From NCBI RefSeq assembly GCF_011762045.1, contig NZ_JAASQS010000002.1, forward strand, positions 124,001 through 188,000: 64,000 nt of DNA, in the 5' to 3' direction. Below the pieces are notes generated by a model, which ran no database searches, was not told the origin of the DNA, and saw only the letters and a program-made list of their open reading frames with translations. A program made the position numbers and the translations under genes. Below are positions 1 to 8,554 of this stretch, in pieces. Source of the stretch: Rhizomicrobium electricum (GTDB taxonomy: Bacteria; Pseudomonadota; Alphaproteobacteria; Micropepsales; Micropepsaceae). The stretch's first letter is position 1, and every line of letters begins with the position of its first letter.

Positions 1-2
1 AA

Positions 3-419
3 TATGTTGACACGGGTAAAGTGCTCTACGTTTTCCGCGCCATTCCGCTCAATCCGGTGGATGGCGCCGTCGAAGCGATCGCGCGCAAGTGTTTGCCTGC
101 GGATAAGTACTTTCAGTTCCTTGACCTCATGTTTCGGAATCAGCCCAAATGGGACCCCGACGGATACAAGATTGATGACGTCGGCGGGGCTGTTAAGCAG
201 ATGGCCCGCATCATGGGCGTTTCGCCCGACGATGCCGACCGTTGCATGACCGACCAGAAGGAACTCGATCGCATCAATCAGGTCGGCGCCGAGGCCTATG
301 CCAAGTACAAGGTGGACCACACGCCGACCCTGATTATCAACGGTGTGACCGTTGACGATGCCGACATGTCGTGGCCCCAGCTCAAGGCCAAGTTGGATTC
401 CCTGCTGTCGAAGAAATAA
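3..419 (+). CDS. DsbA-family thiol oxidoreductase, C-terminal part (5' end outside window)
   Basis: The open frame runs in from the left edge, so about the last 138 residues are present and the N-terminal CxxC active site is not visible. What remains fits the DsbA/DsbG-like thioredoxin fold: a helical insertion with the segment KWDPDGYKID, then a HTPTLIING segment whose cis-proline (TP) packs against the active site in thioredoxins, and a final amphipathic helix. Such proteins act in the periplasm on disulfide bonds. It ends 27 bp before smc on the same strand, so the two may be co-transcribed; a thioredoxin-like gene just before smc is common in alphaproteobacteria. The exact substrate role cannot be judged from this fragment. 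Confidence 0.8.
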   Translation, partial: YVDTGKVLYVFRAIPLNPVDGAVEAIARKCLPADKYFQFLDLMFRNQPKWDPDGYKIDDVGGAVKQMARIMGVSPDDADRCMTDQKELDRINQVGAEAYAKYKVDHTPTLIINGVTVDDADMSWPQLKAKLDSLLSKK

Positions 420-446
420 GACGGCACAGCGTTAAGGTAGCCACTC

Positions 447-3400
447 GTGAAGTTCACACGCTTAAGGATTTCCGGCTTCAAATCGTTTGTGGAGCCAACG
501 GAACTCTATATCGAGCCCGGACTGACGGCCATCGTCGGCCCCAACGGCTGCGGCAAGTCCAACCTGTTCGACGCCCTGCGCTGGGTGATGGGCGAAAACC
601 GTCCGACCTCGGTGCGCGGCTCCGAAATGGACGACGTCATCTTCGCGGGTTCCGCCGGCCGTCCGCCGCGCAACGTCGCCGAAGTGACGCTCGCCATCGA
701 CAATTCCGACCGTTCCGCCAATCCTCCGTACCAGGACTTTGAGACCATCGAGGTGTCGCGCCGCATCGAGCGCGAAGCCGGTTCGGTCTATCGCATCAAC
801 GGCCGCGACGCGCGCCAGCGCGACGTGCAGATCTTCTTCGCCGACGCCTCGTCGGGCGCCTCCTCCACCGCGTTCGTGCGCCAAGGCATGATCGGCCAGC
901 TGGTCAGCCAGAAGCCGCTCGCCCGCCGCGCCATCCTGGAAGAAGCCGCCGGCATTTCCGGCCTGCATCAGCGCCGCCACGAAGCCGAACTGCGTTTGAA
1001 GGCCGCCGAAGGCAATCTTTCGCGCCTCGACGACGTCATCAAGGAAGTCGAGGGCCAGCTTGCCAGCTTGAAGCGTCAGGCGCGTCAGGCCTCGCGCTAC
1101 CGCAATCTGTCCGGCCACATCCGCCGCGCCGAATCCCTCGCGTTTTATCTGCGCTGGAGTGCGGCGCAGTTGAAGGCGACCGCCGCGCAGGAGGCCCTCA
1201 CCGCCGCCGTCGCCATCGTCGAGGAAGCGACCCAGCTCGCCGCCGTCGCCTCGACCGCGCAGGCCGCCGCCGCCGAAACGCTGCCGCCGCTGCGCGAAGT
1301 CGAAGCCGAACGCGCCGCCGCCCTCACCCGCCTGATCCGTCAGCGCGAGGAACTCGACGCCGAGGAGGCCCGCGCCCGCGAACTCGCCCAGTCGCTGCGT
1401 CTGCGCATCGCCCAGAACGGCGCCGACCTCGAACGCGAGCACACGCTGCACACCGATGCCGAGACCGCGCTCACCGCCCTCGTCGCCGAAGCCAACGATC
1501 TCGAAGCCGCGCAGGAACGCGCCGGCGTCGAACTCGCCGAAGCCGATCAGAAAAACGGCGAGATGAACGCGGCCCTCTACGAGGCCGAACGCCTGCTCGA
1601 AAAGCTGCAGGCCGATCTCGCCGAGCGCAACGCCAAGATCGCCAGCCTCGAACGCCAGCGCCGCGTCTCGAACGAACTGGCCGAGAACGCGTCGGTCCAG
1701 CTCCAGGCGGCCGAAAACCGTCTCACCGAAGCGAAGGCCAACGCCGCCGCCGATCCGGATGTCGGTGCCGCCGAAGCGGCCGTCGCCGAAGCCCGCCAGT
1801 TGGCGGACATGGCGGCCCAGCTTGCCGAAACCGCGCGCGCCGAATTCGCCGTGCTCGACGAAGCCGAACGCGCCGCCCGCGACAGTCTCGAAAACACCGA
1901 GAAGGAAGCCCGCGCGACCTTCGACACTGCCGAACGCGAAGCCCGCGAGCGCGCCGAAGCGGCCGAACGCGAAGCCCGCGCCGCACTCGAAGCCGTCGAC
2001 CGCGACGGCCGTGCCGCCATCGAAGCGGCCGAACGCGAAGGCCGCACTGCGCTCGAAACCGCCGAACGCGAAGGTCGCGCCGCGATCGAGAATGCCGACC
2101 GCGACGGCCGCGCCGCCGTCGAAAGTGCCGACCGCGAAGGCCGCGCCGCCATCGACGCGATCGACCGCGACGGCCGCGCCGCCATCGACACTATCGAGCG
2201 CGAAGGCCGCGCCGCCATCAATGCCATCGACAGCGAAGGCCGCGCCAAGCTCGATCTGATCGAACGCGAAGGCCGCGCCCGCATCGAAGAGGCCGACACC
2301 ACCGGCCGCGCCCGCATCGATCAAGCCGACCGTGAAGGCCGCGCCCGCATCGACGAGGCCGACACCAACGGCCGCGCCGCGCTCGAAACCATCGAACGCG
2401 AGAAGCGCACCGAGCTCGAAAATGCCGAGCGCGAGCTGACCCATCTCACCACCGAAGCGAGCGCCTTGAAGCGCATCCTCGCGGCCAGCGCCGAAAACAA
2501 GTGGCCGCCGCTGCTCGATGCCGTCAACGTGCAGTCGGGGTACGAAGGCGCCCTCGCCGCCGCGCTCGGCGACGAGCTGCAGGATCCGCTCGACGAAGCC
2601 AGCCCCCGTCATTGGCGCGATCTGGCGGATTACAGCGACGCTCCGGCCCTGCCCGTCGGCGCCCGTCCGCTCAGCTATTTCGTGTCCGGCCCGCATGCCA
2701 TGTCGCGCCGTCTCGCCATGACCGGCGTGGTGTTCCCCGATCAGGGCGCCGCGTTGCAGGCGGAGTTGAAGCCCGGCCAGCGTCTGGTGTCGCCGCGCGG
2801 CGACCTGTGGCGTTGGGACGGTTTCCGCGCCTCGGCCGATGCGCCGTCGGCATCCGCCGTCCGTCTCGAGCAGAAGAACCGCCTCGCCGAACTCGACGGC
2901 CTGATCGCGGTTGCGAAAGAGATCCGCGACGCTGCCGCCGAAGCCTATACGACCGCCAAGACCGAAGCCGAAGAAGCCTATCGCGCGGCCAAGGCTGCGG
3001 CCGTCGAAGCCCATCAGACCGCCAAGGCTGCGGCGGAAGAATCGCATCGCATCAACAAGACCGAAGCCGAACAGTCCTATCAGGCTGCCAAGGCCGAAGC
3101 CGAGCAGTCCTATCAGGCTGCCAAGGCCGAAGCCGAACAGTCTTATCTGTCCGCCAAGGCCGAAGCCGAGCAGTCCTACCAGGCCGCCAAGGCGGACGCC
3201 GAAGCGCGCCATGCCTCGGCCAAGGCCGCAGCGGAAGAAGCCTACAAGATCGCCAAGTCGGCCGCGGTCGAAAACTACGAAGCGGTCAAGGCCAAGGCGG
3301 AGGACTTCTACCTCACCTCGACCACGGAGGCGGAAGACGCTTTCCAGGCGGCGAAGGTCGCTGCCGAAGCCACCTATCAGGCCGCCAAAGCGAACGCCGA

Positions 3401-4958
3401 CGAAGCCTATCAGGCCGCCAAGCAGGCCGCGTTCGAGACCTATGAAACCGCCCGCACCGCGGCCGAACAGGTTTACGAAGCCGCCAAGGATAAGGCCGAA
3501 GTGGCGCGTCAGGCTCTGCGTGTGGCTGAGCAGGACGAACGCAACGCCGCTGCCGCCGTGATGGCGGCGCAGGATGCCGCCAACAAAGCCGCCAAGCAGG
3601 CGGCCGAGCGCGCCCAGCAGCTTGCCGCTCTAGAAGCCGAGATCACGCGCATCACCGAAGCGCGCGACGCCGCTCTCGAAACCGAGCGTCAGACGGCGCA
3701 ATCGCTCGAGGAATTGGGCGACGGCCACGAGCTGATCCAGTCGGTCGACAACGCCCGCGAAGCGGCCGGCGAAGCGCGCAATGCCGCCGCCAACGCCCGC
3801 GCCGTGCTCGAAAACCTCAAGCGCGACGGCGAAGCCCGCGAACGGCGCCTTGCCGTGATCGTCGAAGAACGCAGCCGCTGGGAGCAGCGCAACAGCGCCG
3901 CAGCGGAACACATCGCCGATCTCGAAAGCCGTCAGGCGCAGTTGGCCGAAGAGTTGACCGGCGCGGAAGCCGTGCCGGCCGCCATCGCCGACAAGCGCGG
4001 CGCCCTGCTCGACGCCATCGGCGTGGCCGAAGTCGCCCGCAAGGAAGCCGGCGATGCCCGCGCCGAAGCCGAGACCACGCTGGCCGAAGCCGACCGCGCG
4101 GCGCGCGATTGCGATCGCGCTCTTTCCGCCGCGCGCGAGGAACGCGCCCGCGCCGAAGCCGTGATGGAGGGCGATTCCGCCCGCCTGACCGAACTGTTGC
4201 AGCGCATCCGCGACGAACTCGATTGCGCGCCGGAAGAACTCGCCGAACGCGCCGAGATCAAGGAAGACGAAGAACTCCCGCCGATCGAAATCGCCGAAAA
4301 GAAGGTCGAGAAGCTGAAGCAGGAGCGCGAAGCCCTTGGCGGCGTCAACCTGCGTGCCGAAGAGGAAGCGGCGGAACTCGAAACCCGCCTTACCGGCCTC
4401 ACCACCGACCGCGACGACCTGATCGGCGCCATCGAACGTCTGCGCCGCGGCATCCAGAGCCTCAACCGCGAAGGCCGCGAGCGTCTCCTCGAAGCCTTCG
4501 AGAAGGTCAACACCAACTTCCAGATGCTGTTCTCGAAGCTGTTCGAAGGCGGCGAAGCCAAGCTGACCTTCACGGAATCGGAAGACCCGCTGGAAGCCGG
4601 CCTCGAAATCTTCGCCCGTCCGCCGGGCAAGCGTCTGCAGTCCCTCGGCCTGTTGTCGGGCGGCGAGCAGGCGTTGACGGCGATGAGCCTGATCTTCGCG
4701 GTGTTCCTGGTGAACCCGGCGCCGGTCTGCGTGCTCGACGAAGTGGACGCCCCGCTCGACGATGCCAACGTCGAACGCTTCTGCAACATGCTCGAAGAGA
4801 TGTGCAAGCTGACCGACACGCGCTTCCTGGTCATCACCCACCACGCGCTGACCATGTCGAAGATGCACCGTCTGTTCGGCGTCACGATGGCCGAACGCGG
4901 CGTGTCGCAGCTGGTCTCGGTGTCCCTGGCCGAAGCCGAACGGGTGGCCGCCGAGTAA
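447..4958 (+). CDS. smc: Chromosome segregation ATPase SMC with expanded coiled-coil arms
   Basis: SMC is the ATPase of bacterial condensin; with ScpA and ScpB (both at 29-31 kb) it compacts and segregates the chromosome. Visible parts: Walker A GPNGCGKS at residues 31-38, ABC signature LSGGEQ near 1403-1408, Walker B VLDE near 1429-1432, and a hinge at about 672-815. The start is GTG with AAGG eight bases upstream. At 1503 residues it is about 350 longer than typical bacterial SMC (about 1150-1190). The excess is in both arms: residues 474-671 before the hinge and 828-1025 after it are each about 18 eleven-residue repeats. The reading frame is intact and all ATPase motifs are present, so the protein should be functional. 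Confidence 0.97.
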   Translation: MKFTRLRISGFKSFVEPTELYIEPGLTAIVGPNGCGKSNLFDALRWVMGENRPTSVRGSEMDDVIFAGSAGRPPRNVAEVTLAIDNSDRSANPPYQDFETIEVSRRIEREAGSVYRINGRDARQRDVQIFFADASSGASSTAFVRQGMIGQLVSQKPLARRAILEEAAGISGLHQRRHEAELRLKAAEGNLSRLDDVIKEVEGQLASLKRQARQASRYRNLSGHIRRAESLAFYLRWSAAQLKATAAQEALTAAVAIVEEATQLAAVASTAQAAAAETLPPLREVEAERAAALTRLIRQREELDAEEARARELAQSLRLRIAQNGADLEREHTLHTDAETALTALVAEANDLEAAQERAGVELAEADQKNGEMNAALYEAERLLEKLQADLAERNAKIASLERQRRVSNELAENASVQLQAAENRLTEAKANAAADPDVGAAEAAVAEARQLADMAAQLAETARAEFAVLDEAERAARDSLENTEKEARATFDTAEREARERAEAAEREARAALEAVDRDGRAAIEAAEREGRTALETAEREGRAAIENADRDGRAAVESADREGRAAIDAIDRDGRAAIDTIEREGRAAINAIDSEGRAKLDLIEREGRARIEEADTTGRARIDQADREGRARIDEADTNGRAALETIEREKRTELENAERELTHLTTEASALKRILAASAENKWPPLLDAVNVQSGYEGALAAALGDELQDPLDEASPRHWRDLADYSDAPALPVGARPLSYFVSGPHAMSRRLAMTGVVFPDQGAALQAELKPGQRLVSPRGDLWRWDGFRASADAPSASAVRLEQKNRLAELDGLIAVAKEIRDAAAEAYTTAKTEAEEAYRAAKAAAVEAHQTAKAAAEESHRINKTEAEQSYQAAKAEAEQSYQAAKAEAEQSYLSAKAEAEQSYQAAKADAEARHASAKAAAEEAYKIAKSAAVENYEAVKAKAEDFYLTSTTEAEDAFQAAKVAAEATYQAAKANADEAYQAAKQAAFETYETARTAAEQVYEAAKDKAEVARQALRVAEQDERNAAAAVMAAQDAANKAAKQAAERAQQLAALEAEITRITEARDAALETERQTAQSLEELGDGHELIQSVDNAREAAGEARNAAANARAVLENLKRDGEARERRLAVIVEERSRWEQRNSAAAEHIADLESRQAQLAEELTGAEAVPAAIADKRGALLDAIGVAEVARKEAGDARAEAETTLAEADRAARDCDRALSAAREERARAEAVMEGDSARLTELLQRIRDELDCAPEELAERAEIKEDEELPPIEIAEKKVEKLKQEREALGGVNLRAEEEAAELETRLTGLTTDRDDLIGAIERLRRGIQSLNREGRERLLEAFEKVNTNFQMLFSKLFEGGEAKLTFTESEDPLEAGLEIFARPPGKRLQSLGLLSGGEQALTAMSLIFAVFLVNPAPVCVLDEVDAPLDDANVERFCNMLEEMCKLTDTRFLVITHHALTMSKMHRLFGVTMAERGVSQLVSVSLAEAERVAAE
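1866..2459 (+). repeat. Hendecad repeat array in the N-terminal SMC arm (33-bp imperfect repeats)
   Basis: Eighteen consecutive 11-residue units (SMC residues 474-671) with the pattern E/D-R-E/D-G-R-A-A-I/L-E/D-x-A. Most central units keep the glycine and the following arginine. At DNA level these are 33-bp imperfect tandem repeats. The array stops exactly at the start of the hinge. Eleven residues make three helical turns, so the array should form a nearly straight helix, unlike the heptad coil usual in SMC arms. Confidence 0.9.
2928..3521 (+). repeat. Hendecad repeat array in the C-terminal SMC arm (33-bp imperfect repeats)
   Basis: Eighteen consecutive 11-residue units (SMC residues 828-1025) with the pattern A-E-A-E-x-x-Y-x-A-A-K. 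An aromatic residue or histidine usually occupies the seventh position. The register and length match the array on the other arm, but the composition differs (Ala/Glu/Lys/Tyr rather than Arg/Glu/Gly). Four central units at 3060-3191 are almost identical at DNA level, suggesting recent tandem duplication. Confidence 0.9.
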
Positions 4959-4985
4959 GGCTGCCGCCTGTCCGCGCATCCCAAC

Positions 4986-5177
4986 CTGTCATTCCCGGCC
5001 GACCGTCCGGCGCTGCAACGCAGCGAAGGGCGGGAGGGGAAGGGAACCCAGGTCGTCGCACACCAAGACTGTTTCCGGGAAAGTCCTGCCCGACCGCAGC
5101 GGACCGGGCGGCGCAGCCACCTGGGTCCCCTTTCCTCGCGCGACCGCTCCGCGGCCGCCGCTCGCCCGGGATGACAG
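4986..5177. repeat. Fold-back interspersed repeat after smc
   Basis: Begins CTGTCATTCCCGGCC and ends CCCGGGATGACAG, which are inverted complements. Nested inside is a second inverted pair (AACCCAGGT near 5045 and ACCTGGGTCC near 5140), so the whole 192 bp can fold back on itself. Related TGTCATCCCGG-ended elements lie at 36556-36708. No reading frame is supported here. It may act as the smc terminator region. Confidence 0.65.
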
Positions 5178-5387
5178 TCGGGGCTAATCACAAGCGACCG
5201 ATTCTCTGTGTCCCTCTATTGGTCTTGGACCGAGGCAGATAACCTGGCCACCAGACCGGTTCAGTAAACGCCGAACCGGCGCCCAAGCCCCTGGTCCGGC
5301 ATGATTTGCCTAAAATTCGCCCTATCTATTTCGCCGCGGGATTGATTCGCCCTGCTTTTTCAGCCCCTTGTGCGCGTTTGCGCACGC

Positions 5388-5416
5388 TTGACGCCTTTCG
5401 AGACCGCCCCTATGGT
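5388..5416 (+). promoter_or_regulatory. Probable promoter of the Fo ATP synthase operon
   Basis: TTGACG (5388-5393), a 17-bp spacer and TATGGT (5411-5416) make a good sigma-70-type promoter about 40 bp before the atpI start. A GTGCGC-GTTT-GCGCAC palindrome sits just upstream at 5370-5385. From 5178 to 5387 I see no gene, only a CCGGTTC/GAACCGG hairpin near 5255. Confidence 0.5.
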
Positions 5417-5457
5417 CCGGCCGCTTTCGAACCACGCCGCGAGCCTAGGAGCGGTCC

Positions 5458-5781
5458 TTGCCGCCATCCGAACCCGAAGATTTAAAGCGACTTGGCGAAC
5501 GGATCGACGCCGCCGGCAAGAAGCACGCCGGGGAGGAACCACAGGCGCAGCCGGCCTCAGCGTACGGCATCGCCTTCCGCCTCGGGACTGAGCTTGTTTC
5601 GGCGGTATTCGTCGGCGCCGGTGTGGGATGGGGCATCGATTGGGCGGCCGAGCATTGGGCCTCCTTGCATACGCGGCCGGTGGGTCTGGTCGTGATGTTC
5701 TTACTGGGCGCCGCCGCGGGGATTCGAAACGTCATCCGCACCGCCCGCCAGATAAGCGCCGATATGGCGCCGAAGGAGTGA
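5458..5781 (+). CDS. atpI: ATP synthase accessory protein I (AtpI)
   Basis: 107 residues with two hydrophobic segments (about 45-65 and 73-90) separated by a short loop, the AtpI/gene 1 pattern. AtpI proteins help assemble the c-ring or load magnesium and are not part of the mature enzyme. The start is TTG, preceded by AGGAGC; no better ATG is in frame. The N-terminal third is polar and charged. It is the first gene of the Fo operon and ends 6 bp before atpB. Confidence 0.85.
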   Translation: MPPSEPEDLKRLGERIDAAGKKHAGEEPQAQPASAYGIAFRLGTELVSAVFVGAGVGWGIDWAAEHWASLHTRPVGLVVMFLLGAAAGIRNVIRTARQISADMAPKE

Positions 5782-5787
5782 AGCGCC

Positions 5788-6549
5788 GTGGCCATGAACC
5801 CCATGGAGCAATTCGAGGTGAAGCCGGTCATTTTCCATGACCCGCTTTTCAGCATTGCCGGCCATCCGATCTACTTCACCAATCAGGCTCTGTTCATGAT
5901 CGTCGCCGTGACGGTGGCGACGCTGTTCCTGACCTTGACGGTGTCGAAGAACCGGCTGGTGCCGAGCCGCGGCCAGTCGATGGCGGAACTCTCCTACGAG
6001 TTCGTCGCCAGCATGATCAATTCGACCATGGGCAGCGACGGGCTGAAGTTCTTCCCGCTGATTTTCACGATCTTCCTGTTCGTGCTGTTCAACAACTTCC
6101 TCGGCCTGATCCCGTGGACGTTCACCGCGACCAGCCAGATCGCCATCACCTTCACCCTCGCCAGCTTCGTGATCGTCACCATGGTGATCGTGGGCTTCAT
6201 GAAGCAGGGTCTGGGCTTCTTCAAACTCTTCGTCCCCTCGGCGCCGTGGTACCTGCTCATCCTGCTGGTGCCGATCGAGGTGATCTCGTTCCTGACGCGC
6301 CCCGTCAGCCTGTCGGTCCGTCTTTTCGCGAACATGCTCGCCGGGCACACGCTGCTCGCCGTGTTTGCGAGCTTCGTCGTTCTGATGATCGGCGCCGGCG
6401 GCATCATGTACGGGGTCGCGCTGGCGCCCTTCGCGCTGATCGTCTGCATCTACGCGCTCGAAATGCTGGTTGCGGCTCTGCAAGCCTACGTGTTTGCGAT
6501 CCTCACCTGCATCTATCTCAACGAAGCCATCCATCACGCCAATCACTGA
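5788..6549 (+). CDS. atpB: ATP synthase Fo subunit a
   Basis: Subunit a forms the two proton half-channels next to the c-ring in the inner membrane. The 253-residue protein has several transmembrane helices, and the family motif SLSVRLFANMLAGH around 172-185 carries the essential arginine. GTG is chosen as start because AAGGAG lies eight bases upstream; an in-frame ATG two codons later is the alternative. The gene lies between atpI and atpE. Confidence 0.96.
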   Translation: MAMNPMEQFEVKPVIFHDPLFSIAGHPIYFTNQALFMIVAVTVATLFLTLTVSKNRLVPSRGQSMAELSYEFVASMINSTMGSDGLKFFPLIFTIFLFVLFNNFLGLIPWTFTATSQIAITFTLASFVIVTMVIVGFMKQGLGFFKLFVPSAPWYLLILLVPIEVISFLTRPVSLSVRLFANMLAGHTLLAVFASFVVLMIGAGGIMYGVALAPFALIVCIYALEMLVAALQAYVFAILTCIYLNEAIHHANH

Positions 6550-6581
6550 CCTGCCAAAAAACTGTAGAAGGAAATACGACT

Positions 6582-6806
6582 ATGGAAGTTGCAGCCGCAA
6601 AAATGATCGGTGCCGGTCTGGCCTGCTTCGCGCTCGCTGGCGCGGGCGTCGGCATCGGTCTGGTGTTCGGTAACTATCTCGCCGGCGCCCTGCGCAATCC
6701 GGGTGCGGCCGCCAGCCAGACCGCGAACATGTTCCTGGGCTTCGCGCTGTGCGAAGCGACCGGCCTGTTCGGCCTCGTCATCGCCTTCATCATCCTGTTC
6801 GGTTGA
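6582..6806 (+). CDS. atpE: ATP synthase Fo subunit c
   Basis: A 74-residue proteolipid forming the rotating c-ring. It has two hydrophobic helices joined by the polar loop GALRNPGAA. The proton-carrying carboxylate is the glutamate in ALCEATGLFG in helix 2. AGAAGGAAA precedes the ATG. Its TGA stop overlaps the ATG of the b' gene (TGATG), so translation is probably coupled. Confidence 0.96.
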   Translation: MEVAAAKMIGAGLACFALAGAGVGIGLVFGNYLAGALRNPGAAASQTANMFLGFALCEATGLFGLVIAFIILFG

Positions 6807-7336
6807 TGAGCGAGCCCGCCGTCACGCATACCGGCACTGAGGCGCAGCACAGTGCCGGCTTTCCGCCGTTCAAGACGGAAAGCTTTCCGAGCCAGATTTT
6901 CTGGCTCGTGGTGACCTTTGTTGCGCTGTTCGTCATCCTGTGGCGGATCGCGGGTCCCCGCATCGCCGGCGTGATCGGCGCTCGCAAGGGCAAGATCGCG
7001 GACGACATCGCGCAAGCGGAGAAGCACAAGGCCGATGCCGAAGCGGCGCTCGCCGCCTACGAGTCGGCCCTCGCCTCTGCCCGTGCCAAGGCCCATGCCG
7101 AGGCGGACGCCAACCGCAAGGTGCTGGAAGCCGAGACCGAAAAGGCCAAGGCTGCTGCCGATGCCGAGGCGCATGCCGCGGCTGCCAAGGCGGACGCCGA
7201 AATCGCGGCCAAGCGGGCCGAGGCTGCAACACATGTCACAAAAGCCGCGCAGGATGCCGCTGCGGAGATTGTGAACCGGCTGATCGGGGTCACTGTACCC
7301 CCCGAAGAGGCGGAGGCCGCCGTCAAGGCCTTGTGA
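6806..7336 (+). CDS. atpF': ATP synthase Fo subunit b' (second b-type stalk subunit)
   Basis: A 176-residue peripheral stalk subunit: one N-terminal membrane helix (about 30-50) and a long Ala/Glu/Lys-rich coiled coil. Two different b-type genes in tandem are typical of alphaproteobacteria and phototrophs, where a b/b' heterodimer holds F1 to the membrane. It starts on the overlapping ATG after atpE and is followed 27 bp later by atpF. Some annotations call this gene atpG or atpX. Confidence 0.93.
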   Translation: MSEPAVTHTGTEAQHSAGFPPFKTESFPSQIFWLVVTFVALFVILWRIAGPRIAGVIGARKGKIADDIAQAEKHKADAEAALAAYESALASARAKAHAEADANRKVLEAETEKAKAAADAEAHAAAAKADAEIAAKRAEAATHVTKAAQDAAAEIVNRLIGVTVPPEEAEAAVKAL

Positions 7337-7363
7337 CCCTGACGCCATACCTGGAACGAGTCC

Positions 7364-7864
7364 ATGGACCTGTTTGAACTGCTCAAGGAATACGAAGTCT
7401 GGGTCGCGATCGGCCTTGTTGTGCTGATCGTCGCGTTCCTGATCCTTCGCGTGCCCTCCACGGTCGCCAAAATGCTCGACGCCCGTGCCGCCGGCATTGC
7501 CAAGGAACTGGAAGAGGCCAAGAAGCTGCGGGAAGAAGCCGCCGCCGTCCTGGCCGGTTATGTCCAGAAGGCCGCCCAGGCCGAGACGGAAGCGGCCCGG
7601 ATCGTCGCCGACGCCAAGGAGGAAGCCGAGCGCTTCGCCAAGGAGACCCGCGCCCAGCTCCGCCAGCAGATCGAACGCCGTGCCCAGATCGCGCGCGAAA
7701 AGATCGAGCAGGCCGAGACCGCCGCGCTGGACGAAATCCGGGCGCTCGCTGCCGACAAGGCCGCTGCTGCTGCCGAGACGCTGATTACCAAGCATCTCGA
7801 CCCCAGCCGCAGCGCCGCTCTGGTCGAACAGTCGATCAAGGACTTCTCGGCCAACACGCCGTAA
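7364..7864 (+). CDS. atpF: ATP synthase Fo subunit b
   Basis: A 166-residue b subunit. One membrane helix (about 13-30) is followed by a charged coiled coil rich in EEAKKLREEA-type heptads that dimerises with b' and reaches F1. It is the last gene of the operon; a terminator follows 24 bp after the stop. F1 genes are not in the window, in line with the split atp operons of alphaproteobacteria. Confidence 0.95.
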   Translation: MDLFELLKEYEVWVAIGLVVLIVAFLILRVPSTVAKMLDARAAGIAKELEEAKKLREEAAAVLAGYVQKAAQAETEAARIVADAKEEAERFAKETRAQLRQQIERRAQIAREKIEQAETAALDEIRALAADKAAAAAETLITKHLDPSRSAALVEQSIKDFSANTP

Positions 7865-7887
7865 GTCGTCCGACATTCAAGTTTGAC

Positions 7888-7920
7888 AACGCCCTGCTCC
7901 CTCCGAGCGGGGCGTTTTCG
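7888..7920 (+). terminator. Rho-independent terminator of the atp operon
   Basis: AACGCCC-T-GCTC pairs with GAGC-G-GGGCGTT around a CCTCC loop, followed by TTTT. It sits directly behind atpF. Confidence 0.85.
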
Positions 7921-7928
7921 TATGCATC

Positions 7929-7982
7929 ACCTCCCCCTTGCGGGGAGGTCGAAAAACTGCGCAGCAGTTTTCGGGTGGGGGG
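7929..7982. repeat. Palindromic interspersed repeat (ACCTCCCCC family)
   Basis: ACCTCCCCCTTGCGGGGAGG is a hairpin, followed by AAAACTGC-GCA-GCAGTTTT, a second perfect hairpin, and GGGTGGGGG. The outer parts recur at 47504-47597. Confidence 0.6.
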
Positions 7983-8051
7983 CCGTCGCGCGCCCCTGCT
8001 CGCCACCGACCACCTCTTCGCCTAAAATGCGCATACCTCGCGGAGGTCGTC

Positions 8052-8303
8052 ATGTGGAACCTCGCCATACCCTTGCTCATCGCGGCAGTCATTGGCGGCG
8101 GTATCGCGTGGCACCGCAAGCGCTGGTTCGCGAAGCATGCCGCCGATCCGAAATCCCCTGAGCCGATGATCGCAGCCGTTTCGCCGATCAGCGGGGCCAT
8201 CATCGCGACCGGCACCGAAGCACTTGCCGATGCATCCCATCTCGACGGCGACGGCTGCGGCCACTTCGGCGAAGCCTGCCACCACGACGGCACCGATTAC
8301 TGA
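8052..8303 (+). CDS. Small membrane protein with Cys/His-rich tail
   Basis: 83 residues: an N-terminal membrane helix (about 5-20), a basic stretch HRKRW, and an acidic C-terminus containing GCGH and ACHHDG, which could bind a metal ion. GGAGG five bases before the ATG supports the start. It stands alone between the atp terminator and a repeat. I do not recognise a family, and the metal idea rests only on the clustered Cys and His. Confidence 0.6.
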   Translation: MWNLAIPLLIAAVIGGGIAWHRKRWFAKHAADPKSPEPMIAAVSPISGAIIATGTEALADASHLDGDGCGHFGEACHHDGTDY

Positions 8304-8351
8304 TTGAAACTCAGTACCGCACCGCCGGTCAGCAGCATGCCTAGCCGTATT

Positions 8352-8548
8352 CTTTCCTCCCCTCGCGGATCTCCGCCCAATGAACCGCACGCCCTTACGA
8401 ATAGCGGGGGAGGTGCCGAACGCAGTGAGGCGGAGGGGGGATCGATCGCACGCCGGAGCATTCCCCCCTCCGGCGCTTTCAGCGCCACCTCCCCCGCTAT
8501 CTCAACGTGGTGCGTGCTTCGATGCCTCAACACCGCGAGGGAGGAAAG
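8352..8548. repeat. MITE-like element with CTTTCCTCCC terminal inverted repeats, copy 1
   Basis: It begins CTTTCCTCCC and ends GGGAGGAAAG. The interior has paired blocks such as GGGGGAGGTGCC and GGCGCCACCTCCCCC. A second copy of nearly the same length lies at 28485-28685 and a short 64-bp version at 14158-14221. No coding capacity is supported. Confidence 0.7.
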
Positions 8549-8554
8549 ACGAAC

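Noticed and set aside
462-3212. 916-residue open frame opposite smc
   Set aside because: Glycine/phenylalanine-rich mirror of the GC-rich SMC repeats; no domain, and smc on the other strand is certain.
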